13,348 bases of DNA. Origin: Pigoraptor vietnamica (Eukaryota; Opisthokonta; Filasterea). The stretch lies in NCBI GenBank assembly GCA_943704525.1, contig CALSCQ010002055.1, positions 1 through 13,348 on the forward strand, in the 5' to 3' direction. The translations under genes were made by a program, and so were the position numbers. Under the pieces are notes generated by a model. The model was not told the origin of the DNA. It worked only from the letters and a program-made list of their open reading frames with translations, and did no database searches. Shown here one piece after another: positions 1-11,480 of the stretch (the first letter of the stretch is position 1; every line of letters begins with the position of its first letter).

Positions 1-88
1 CCCCCCCAACTCTACTGACCTTGAGTTCCCAACAACACTGTCGCGATCTCTCGCATCACTGATACATGCCTATCGTCTCAATGCGCAG
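1..88 (+). other. Probable 3' end of an intron of the CCCH-Smr gene
   Basis: The frame of the downstream gene is open back to 25 but has no ATG between 25 and the first zinc finger. The ATGs at 66 and 81 lie in another frame. A CAG at 86-88 makes a good splice acceptor, with branch-like sequences CTGAC (15-19) and CACTGAT (57-63) upstream. The simplest reading is that the first coding exon lies before the window and that this stretch is intron. A non-ATG start cannot be excluded from sequence alone. Confidence 0.55.
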
Positions 89-1179
89 ACCCTGGTTTTG
101 TGTACAAGCCGGGGCAGCCCGTGTGCATCTACCACTCGGTTGGCCGCTGCGCCAACAGCGACGCAGCCTGCGCCTTCAACCACTGCAGCCCGGAGAACCT
201 CGAAGTCGCTGCCCAGGCATATGCACACGCCGCACAACCTGATGCGCCGCCCCGCCCCGTCTGTCGCTACTTTGCGGAGGGTCGGTGCTTCCGCGCGGAC
301 TGCTTTTATTCGCACGATGCGCCCGTTCGAGCACCCGTCTGCGGCGACTGGCTTTCGGGCCGGTGCCCGCGCCGGGACGCATGCACGTATGCGCACCCTG
401 CGATACCAGCACACGCCCGCGTGCCCGAGCACGCCGTCAGCGTCCCACCGGCCTCGGACTTTCCGCAGCTGGCGCCTGCGCGTGCTATCCAAGACGCGTC
501 CTTGTCCCTCGATTTCCGTGCAGCCGCAGCGGCAGGCGCGGCTATTCCTGCCACCCGCATGCAAGAGCCACGGCGTGCCTTCGTGCACCCGCCAGCCCGC
601 CGGCCGCAACGGGGCGCTGCATCGACGGCTACCTGGGTGGAGACAGGAGAGTCTGTTGCTGCGCAGTACCGCGCCCTGCGTGCAGAGGCACTCGCCGTCC
701 TCGGCGCGCGCAACCAGCTCTTTCAGCAGGCGTCGGCCGCTCACGCACGGGGATATGGCGCAGACGCCAAGCGGCTGGCGCAGGAGGCGCGCGCGCTCGA
801 CGCCGACATGCGTCGTCTGCATGCAGAGGCCGCCGCCTCGATTTTTGCAAAGAGAAACGGTGGGCCGCTGCCAACCGGGCTCTCGGCTGGCGAAGTGCGG
901 GCGCTGGCGTGGGTGCGCCAGCGGCGGATCGATTTGCACGGCCTGCACGCGGACGAGGCCGTGACTGTGCTCGAGGAGTGCATTGAAGCCGTGCGCGGGG
1001 TGGCGGCCGGCGAGCGTTCGGTGCATCTCGAGGTGATCACGGGCACGGGACACCACGCGAAGTGGGAGGGACGGGCGCGCGTGCAGCCGGCGGTTCAGCG
1101 GGCGCTCCGAAGGCTGGGCATTGACTACGCGGACGTGAGCACGGATGGCCGCGGGGGCCTTCTCCGGCTGAGCCTCTGA
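89..1179 (+). CDS. CCCH zinc-finger / DUF1771 / Smr-domain protein, 5' partial
   Basis: The visible 362 residues hold three CCCH fingers and a C-terminal Smr module. Numbering from the GTG at 100 as residue 1, the fingers are C9-x7-C17-x6-C24-x3-H28, C55-x7-C63-x4-C68-x3-H72 and C81-x7-C89-x5-C95-x3-H99. A proline/alanine-rich linker follows, then an alpha-helical DUF1771 region (about 185-253) and the Smr domain (about 275-359) with its signature motifs IDLHGL and ITGTGHH. CCCH fingers bind RNA. Smr domains bind or cleave nucleic acid, and some members act on mRNAs at stalled ribosomes. A role in RNA turnover or quality control is therefore inferred, with cytoplasmic location likely. The exon probably starts at 89, after CAG, with one base of its first codon in the previous exon (Asp-Pro-Gly-Phe would fit). 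The TGA at 1177-1179 ends the gene 72 bp from the convergent Apd1-like stop; nothing notable is visible in that gap. Confidence 0.88.
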
Positions 1180-1251
1180 CAGCGCAACTGCCGCCATCCG
1201 ACCCTGACTAGGCCACTAATCGCGGACGAGCCTTTGAACCGAGCGGCCGTT

Positions 1252-2251
1252 TCATTTTTGCGCGCCCTTTTGTGCGATGACATCGGCGTACTGCGCCTGC
1301 GTCTCCTCCTTGCCCACGCCCTGCGTTGTGTGCCGTGCATCAGCGGGGTACGCATGGGGAGCATGCTGCGGGTGCACGGGGCTGCTTACCATCTTCCCAC
1401 GCCAGCTGCGGTGGTAACGGTGGCCGGGACCAAGATAGGCGTCGATAAGCTCGGACGCGTTCTTTGCCGTCATCTGGCCGTACCAGTCGCCGTGGGGATA
1501 CACGGTGACGACGCCCGCGTGCTTGTGCCCGCCAAGGTGGCTGCTGCCGCGCACTGCGACGCGAGAATCCGCGACATTCCGTTCGGAGAGTAATTCCCGA
1601 AGTGCATCGACCACCTGCGCCAAAGGTGAATAATTAAACAAAAGGCAAAAAAAAACGTCGGCGAGCGAACACGCAAGCATGGTAAGCAGAGAATTCCCGT
1701 ACAAATACAACGGCACGTGCCTGCGGACCGGCCCGTCCGCACCGCTTGTCGCGCGTGCCGTGTGTGCACACGAGCACCAAGTGTTCAAATTCGACGGGGC
1801 CATGGCGAAGCGACTCGCAGATGCGGCCCTGCACGATTTGGTCCTCCACAAACGCCGGCACCGCGTCCGCATCCACGTCAAAGTATCTCACGCCCTCGGG
1901 ATAGACAATGATGTCGACGCCGTGTGCGCCCGACGGGTGCTCGCTGCATGCCGTGAGGAGCGGCTTGGATGTTACCCGGTCGCCGCACGCCTTGATCGCG
2001 CCCTGGATGGCCGCGGCCACAGAGCCCTCCTCCTTCACAATCTTCTCGACCCAGTCCTCGCGTCCGTCGCAGATGATTATGTGTCTGTCGTAGAGCTTCA
2101 CCGTGCCCACAAGCTTCGGATTGTACGCACCCTCCAAGGCGACGGTGTGCCCGCACGCACACGTCTCGCAGCGACCAGCGCACGCGACCGGCGCGTCTTC
2201 GATAGGTGCGGGTTCCGCGTGTGCGGCCTCGGTGGACTGACCCTGACCCAT
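1252..2251 (-). CDS. Apd1/Aim32-type sucrase-ferredoxin-like [2Fe-2S] protein
   Basis: Two exons, 2251-1721 and 1614-1252, encode 297 aa. Exon 1 is 531 nt and exon 2 is 363 nt, so both hold whole codons. The fold is the thioredoxin-like ferredoxin family (Apd1, Aim32, sucrase/ferredoxin-like). The diagnostic motifs are VCTHGTRDKRCGRAGP (Cys162, Cys171) and SSHLGGHKHAG (His203, His207), followed by VYPHGDWYG. The family coordinates a non-Rieske [2Fe-2S] cluster with two His and two Cys, and yeast members affect redox and oxidative tolerance; the electron partner here is unknown. The start at 2249-2251 gives MGQGQS, which fits an N-myristoylation signal (Gly2, Ser6). It precedes a Cys cluster at C24, C28, C31 and C33 whose role is unclear. 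The splice junction falls inside RCGRAGPQ-VVDALREL and restores the family spacing exactly. A TTTAAA at 2282-2287 and a bZIP/E-box cluster near 2346-2365 lie upstream. Confidence 0.88.
1615..1720 (-). other. GC-AG intron of the Apd1-like gene
   Basis: Read on the minus strand, the 106-nt intron opens with CAG|GCACGT and closes with a T-rich tract and GGCGCAG|GTGG. The donor starts GC rather than GT but otherwise resembles the GC-AG consensus (AG|GCAAGT). The joined protein RCGRAGPQVVDAL matches the conserved spacing of the family. GT alternatives in the same frame, for example CC|GTTGTA at 1713, would insert three or more residues at a conserved spot. It is also the longest complete intron in the window; the others are 57-99 nt. 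Confidence 0.7.
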
Positions 2252-2345
2252 TCTCTGCTGTGGCTTCGCAATGCCGTTTTGTTTAAAGCGCAGCGCCGCG
2301 TTTCTCGATGTACTTCCAGCGGGTCACCGTAAGCGTGCGCTTATT

Positions 2346-2365
2346 GTGACGTAATGTGTCACGTG
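2346..2365. promoter_or_regulatory. bZIP (ATF/CREB-type) site overlapping an inverted repeat and E-box
   Basis: TGACGTAA lies at 2347-2354 and CACGTG at 2360-2365. They also form an inverted repeat, GTGAC (2346-2350), a 7-bp spacer, then GTCAC (2358-2362). The cluster sits about 95 bp upstream of the ATG of the minus-strand Apd1-like gene, a typical activator position. TGACGTAA is the reverse complement of the other two TTACGTCA copies in this region. Binding by a bZIP or bHLH factor is inferred. Confidence 0.5.
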
Positions 2366-2442
2366 CCTTCTTTTTTTTTTGCCGCGTTTTTTTTCTGTTG
2401 GGGCAGACTTTTGTCAATGCGCATCATGAACTATGTGTTCAC

Positions 2443-3072
2443 ATGGTGCCGGGGACACGCCGTCCTTGCTTGCCACACGCCACTCAAGTGAATAAGTTCA
2501 GCGGCATGTGCGAGCTGTTCTCTTGGCACTGCCGGCTGCCGGCGACACGCTCAGCCAGACCTGAAAGCCGTTTATACACGAATTCACCTCATGCATTGCA
2601 CCCGCTGTGGTTGAGTGGCGCCGTCAGCTCGAACGAGTGGACGGCAATGAAGCGCAGTGAAGTCAGTAATGGCCAGCAGGCTGTAAGAGTGACACGCTCG
2701 GCGTCTGAACTGGTCCTAGCACTGCGAGGCCGTTACCGCATCCAGCGGACATTCCGCTGCGACCACGAGCGTCTTCGGCGAATACATATTCTTACGTCAA
2801 ATCCATGGGAGATGGGAGCCGCCCAGTCTCTCCCCCTACTACAATGCGTGCAGACGGTGAGGCGCAGCCCTTACGACACGCAATCCACTAGCAGGAGTGA
2901 TTCCCGATGCAATGCTGGTGTTCTGCGTCTTCTTGTCCCTCTTTCCGCCCGTCGCCCACGCGCAGGAGTGATGCCCGATGCAATGCTGGTGTTCTGCGTC
3001 TTCTTGTCCCTCTTTCCGCCCGTCGCCCACGCCGCGCAGTCGTCACGCTCGGTCTTAGGGACCTGCGGTTAA
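2443..3072 (+). CDS. Unrecognised open reading frame, doubtful gene
   Basis: An ATG-initiated frame of 209 codons runs to a TAA at 3070-3072 and is open upstream of the ATG as well. I recognise no domain. It is basic and Arg/Ser-rich, and its tail contains a hydrophobic stretch (MLVFCVFLSLFPPVAHA) that comes entirely from the second copy of a 71-bp tandem repeat. The first copy is read in a different frame (CNAGVLRLLVPLSARRP), because 71 is not a multiple of three. That is odd for a conserved protein. Overlapping frames of similar length exist nearby, so chance is likely. In favour is an AATAAA exactly at the stop codon. Confidence 0.15.
   Translation: MVPGTRRPCLPHATQVNKFSGMCELFSWHCRLPATRSARPESRLYTNSPHALHPLWLSGAVSSNEWTAMKRSEVSNGQQAVRVTRSASELVLALRGRYRIQRTFRCDHERLRRIHILTSNPWEMGAAQSLPLLQCVQTVRRSPYDTQSTSRSDSRCNAGVLRLLVPLSARRPRAGVMPDAMLVFCVFLSLFPPVAHAAQSSRSVLGTCG
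2792..2799 (+). promoter_or_regulatory. TTACGTCA bZIP-type site, copy 2
   Basis: An exact TTACGTCA lies in the middle of the divergent intergenic region, about 540 bp from the Apd1-like ATG. It is one of three copies, and I found none inside the genes of the window. An ATF/CREB-family binding site is inferred. Confidence 0.4.
2891..3032 (+). repeat. 71-bp tandem duplication, two copies
   Basis: Copy 1 is 2891-2961 and copy 2 is 2962-3032, both starting GCAGGAGTGA. They differ at one position only (T at 2902, G at 2973). The four bases before copy 1 (CCAC, 2885-2888) also match the end of the unit, which could have promoted slippage or unequal exchange. Near-identity implies a recent duplication or gene conversion. 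The unit resembles no known mobile element. Confidence 0.95.
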
Positions 3073-3076
3073 TAAA
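3071..3076 (+). terminator. Possible polyadenylation signal AATAAA
   Basis: A canonical AATAAA overlaps the TAA stop of the doubtful frame ending at 3072. It would support a transcript running rightward through the tandem repeat. A single hexamer can occur by chance in a region of this composition, so this is weak evidence. Confidence 0.25.
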
Positions 3077-3386
3077 GCAGCAATCAGGCTCAGTGCGAGC
3101 GGAGTTCGGCAGTCGCCTAGCACCAGTCCGTGTCCATGTCGCCGGCACTCCCGAGATTAAGCATGAACGACACGTGCTCGCCGGCAGATTCAGTGCGTCG
3201 AGTCTGTGACGCCAACCCTACGCGTCTCATCGCCTCGTCGCCTTCATTTGCAGTCGCCCGAGCCGAACCTTGCAAGTTGCATTTAAACAGCCGGAACCCA
3301 GCTGCTTTCGCCATCTCCCCCCGTCGAAGGAAAGCATTTTTTTTTTTGACACACGTGAACTTTTTGTTTCAAATTCAAATTTCCCG

Positions 3387-3394
3387 TTACGTCA
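3387..3394 (+). promoter_or_regulatory. TTACGTCA bZIP-type site, copy 3
   Basis: An exact TTACGTCA lies in an AT-rich patch about 460 bp before the cdc25 ATG at 3857, or about 180 bp before the alternative ATG at 3573. A CACGTG lies at 3352-3357, about 30 bp away, the same pairing of motifs as at 2347-2365. A role in cdc25 transcription is inferred. Confidence 0.4.
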
Positions 3395-3572
3395 GAAAAT
3401 TCCTTACCACCGTCCGAAAAAAAGGCGCGCTGATTTTCCTCGCACCGTGTTTACGTGTTCATCAACAACCCCTCCGCAGTCCCTCCTCCGATTCGCCACA
3501 CACTGGGCACTTTGGCGTCGTTTTGCCCCTTCGCGCCCGCGTGCTTTGTCGCAGGGCGCGGGGTGCGGTGAC

Positions 3573-3856
3573 ATGGAAGGCCTGTGGCGTGTGCCTTCAA
3601 CAGTACTGGCCGAGATGTGCGGGGACCGCAACACGTTTCCCGCAGTCGCCCATAGCCACGTCGCGATGGCATGCTCAACCGCGTCGCCCATGACATGCCT
3701 GTCGAGGCGCGTCGAAGGAGCCAGCATATCGAACGAGAACAGGTTGGTGCACATTGATAACAGTTGTGCGCGTGCGGTGGCCACGTGCGCGACGCAGGCT
3801 AATTTTCCGCCCTCTCCAGCGCCCCTCTATTGCAGACCCCCCGTCGGCGGCTCTCA
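3573..3856 (+). other. Candidate upstream exon, intron and 5' extension of cdc25
   Basis: The cdc25 frame is open before its first ATG and reads [14 protein letters not shown], ending in an RRRLS motif of the Arg-x-x-Ser type often phosphorylated in Cdc25 proteins. Just upstream, GGCTAATTTTCCGCCCTCTC then CAG (ending at 3819) looks like a branch point, pyrimidine tract and acceptor. A donor AACAG|GTTGGT ends an open frame at 3742. Donor and acceptor are both phase 2, so joining 3573-3742 to 3820 onward keeps frame and adds 69 aa, giving 511 aa. The intron would be 77 nt, normal for this window. I recognise no homology in the added exon, so the start remains undecided between 3573, inner ATGs, and 3857. 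Confidence 0.4.
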
Positions 3857-5720
3857 ATGAGCACCGCTCTGGCCTCTCCGCCCGCTGTTCTGCAGCCTGC
3901 CGCGGACGCGCACACGCGCGCCCTCTTCTCGCCCCAGGAAATGTACACGGCGGACCAGTCCTGCAATATGCACGCGCCAGAGACCCCTATTTTTCGCCAA
4001 AAGTCGCGTGCCGTGCTCGAGGACGGCATTGTGGACGAGCAGAGGTAAGTGGTTGCTGCTTTGGTCCCCTGTTGTATTGGCACTGATTCCTGGCGTGAAC
4101 TTGACTTGCAGCGCAATTCACGGCATCCGGCGGCCGGCAAGGTAAAATAAGGCGTGACATGGCCCGCTTACTTTTCCTTTGAGACGCTTACCCACTTATG
4201 CCACTCTAATGCTCAGGAGCTTCGATGAAGCCACGCATTCGCCCAGTTCCGCCTCCATGCGCCCCATCAGGCGAACGATATCGTCACCCGCCGCGCCACT
4301 CCTTAGGGCCAACAGTTCGAAGAAGCGGCGCAACAGCAGCTTTCATGGCACCTGCGCGGTGGCACAGAATGTCTCCTTTGACGGCGACTCCGACAGTGCG
4401 GCAAGTTTGATGGTGTGTGTGCCACACTCGCGGGTGTATGTGTGTGCGTGTGCGCTGAATATTGACCTACATTCGCGTCGCGCAGGATGAGGCCCAAGAC
4501 GCCGTCGAGTCGCCCAAGCGAAAGCGGTCGGTGTCCGTCAACGAGCCCGTCAGAGCCGCGGCCGATCCCCTGGCGCACTCGTGGCACGGGTTCCACGCCC
4601 TCAAGGACCGGCCTCACGCGAATCCGAAGCGCCGAGCGACGCCCATCCCCATCTTGGACGAGGAGTGCGAGGCCGACAAGTCCCGTATTCGGCGGCACTG
4701 CTCGTGGACAGGGGCATCCCAGCGGCCCACTCCGCAGGCGATGGAGTGCGACGACGACTTGTCTGCGGAAGCGGAAGAGACCGATGCTGCGGAGAACGCG
4801 CGCTCCCTTGCCGCACCCCCAGGTGGGAGTCCACAGTGCGCGTGCGTACGACACGAGTGCCCTGACGTCCTCCCCCGCCGCAGACAACCCCGAGTTCTAC
4901 AACCGCGGCGACGGCGAGCGGTGCCAGCTGCCCATTGTCACGGGCAAGCACCCGGACCTCAAGAGCATCACGCCGGACACGGTGGGTGGTGCGTGCATAT
5001 GGTAATCGCTGTGCACGCAGCTCCGTGACACTGCCCTCGCAGGTCCTCGCAATCTTTCGCGGGCAGTTCAGGCACAAGTTTGACCGCGTTATCATTGTCG
5101 ACTGCCGCTTTGGCTACGAATATGAGGTGTGTGGGGCTCTGCGGTGTCTGGTTGCAGATTAAATCAGGCTAACGTGCCGTATCGCAGGGCGGGCACATTC
5201 GTGACGCTGTGAACTGTGCGACCCAAACACAAATTGAGGAGCTCTTTCTGCGGAGGCCCATTGTGGAGCACCGGGTTGCCATTATCTTCCACTGCGAGTT
5301 CTCGTCTTCGCGTGGACCGAAGCTGTAAGTGAAGGCGGACTTCGATGCACGTGGCACACGCTCACACCCTCGCTGCACTGCAGGCTGCGCTTCTTGCGCC
5401 AAGAAGACCGCCGCATCCACTACGAGAGGGGCATCTACCCGAATCTGTTCTACCCCGAGCTGTACATTCTGAACGGAGGCTACAAGTCGTTCTTCCACCA
5501 GTACCCGGTAGGTACCGCGGCCATATCACACATCGCGTGTTTCCCGCCGCCTCGCGATGCAGTAGCGTGACGTGGGTGCATGCAGGACGAGTGCGAGCCG
5601 CGCGCGTACGTTCCCATGAAGGCGAAGGAGTTCAAGGGCGCGATGCAGAAGGGCATTAGGGAGACCAAGAACGCGCGCTCCAAGCCGCCGACGGAGCCCG
5701 CTCGCTTAGACCTCTGCTGA
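3857..5720 (+). CDS. cdc25: Cdc25 M-phase inducer dual-specificity phosphatase
   Basis: Nine exons: 3857-4044, 4112-4141, 4217-4412, 4486-4822, 4884-4981, 5043-5126, 5188-5324, 5384-5507 and 5586-5720. They give 442 aa from the ATG at 3857. Cdc25 removes inhibitory phosphates from cyclin-dependent kinase (Cdk1) to trigger mitosis. The rhodanese-fold catalytic domain spans about 284-400, with [16 protein letters not shown] and the CX5R loop [10 protein letters not shown] (Cys347, Arg353), then [15 protein letters not shown] and CEPRAYVPM near the C-terminus. The N-terminal half is Ser/Pro/Arg-rich and weakly conserved, with basic stretches such as SPKRKRS and KRRATP that could be NLS or kinase targets. 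Exon 2 is only 30 nt. Introns are 59-78 nt with good GT...AG borders, and all phases agree. The loop and C-terminal tail resemble animal Cdc25 more than the ascomycete HCE(Y/H)SAHRAP type. A longer 5' form is possible. The 3' end converges on GCN2 with 102 bp between, in which I see nothing. Confidence 0.93.
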
Positions 5721-5822
5721 TGCGCGCGTGGGGACGCCTCGCCTCTGGAAGGCAAAGCACCCGTGATGCAAGCAATGAAGCGCGCGCCTGCGTGTAACAG
5801 TCTGGGAACAACAGTGCGCGTT

Positions 5823-11284
<5,462 letters not shown>

Positions 11285-11309
11285 TCCCGCGGAATGAGCG
11301 CGTCGTGCG

Positions 11310-11327
11310 TCAGCGGGTAATGTCCAT
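11310..11327 (-). other. Five-codon upstream ORF in the GCN2 leader
   Basis: On the minus strand an ATG at 11327-11325 opens a frame of five codons (Met-Asp-Ile-Thr-Arg) closed by TGA at 11312-11310. The stop is 25 nt before the GCN2 ATG at 11284. It lies between that start and the TATA-like element, so it should be in the mRNA leader if transcription begins about 30 bp after the TATA. No other ATG occurs between them. Confidence 0.5.
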
Positions 11328-11376
11328 GTCAAACGGTGGGCGGCGGGCTGGACGACGGCGCAATGCTATGTAAAGC

Positions 11377-11382
11377 TATATA
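11377..11382 (-). promoter_or_regulatory. TATA-like element of the GCN2 promoter
   Basis: TATATA on the minus strand (GAGTATATAGC context) stands out in a GC-rich setting, about 92 bp before the GCN2 ATG. It lies within the 196-bp gap between GCN2 and the upstream PHTF-family gene on the same strand. The rest of that gap, 11285-11480, shows only a short palindrome (CAAAT-GTTGA-ATTTG, about 11406-11420) of uncertain meaning. Confidence 0.4.
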
Positions 11383-11480
11383 CTCGGCAGGTTTTCTCTC
11401 TGGGTTCAAATGTTGAATTTGTGCGCCTGCCAAGTGGAGCGCCTGCCGATGGAACTGTTTGGATGCGATGGAGGCTTTTA

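Larger units (their letters stand above)
2252..3856. other. Divergent intergenic region between the Apd1-like gene and cdc25
   Basis: This 1.6-kb stretch has lower GC than the flanking genes. It contains T-runs at about 2371-2381 and 2387-2394, another at about 3337-3347, and an AT-rich patch at about 3337-3402. It also holds three TTACGTCA sites, several CACGTG hexamers, a two-copy 71-bp tandem repeat, an unrecognised 209-codon open frame and a likely extra 5' exon of cdc25. Both flanking genes point outward, so it should contain both promoters. No tRNA, rRNA or transposase signature was seen. Confidence 0.8.

Noticed and set aside
70-1197. 375-codon minus-strand frame opposite the CCCH-Smr gene
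   Set aside because: The + strand frame has three perfect CCCH fingers and an Smr domain, so the minus frame is a shadow.
3136-3693. 186-codon + strand frame in the cdc25 upstream region
   Set aside because: No recognisable motif. It overlaps another frame of similar length that better fits a cdc25 5' exon, and it contains a homopolymer-coded Phe run.
2360-3787. CACGTG E-box hexamers in the intergenic region as a special cluster
   Set aside because: CACGTG also occurs repeatedly inside the coding regions here (for example near 1714, 6283, 9783 and 10448), so it is not enriched enough alone.
4413-4460. GT-rich microsatellite-like stretch
   Set aside because: It is the start of cdc25 intron 3 (4413-4485); imperfect GT repeats in an intron need no further explanation.
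5546-5563. Alternative acceptor GATGCAG for the last cdc25 intron
   Set aside because: It would place a TAG stop straight after the junction; the acceptor at 5585 continues into the conserved [11 protein letters not shown].
11402-11425. tRNA B-box-like GGGTTCAAAT
   Set aside because: No matching A box, anticodon arm or acceptor pairing is visible upstream or downstream.
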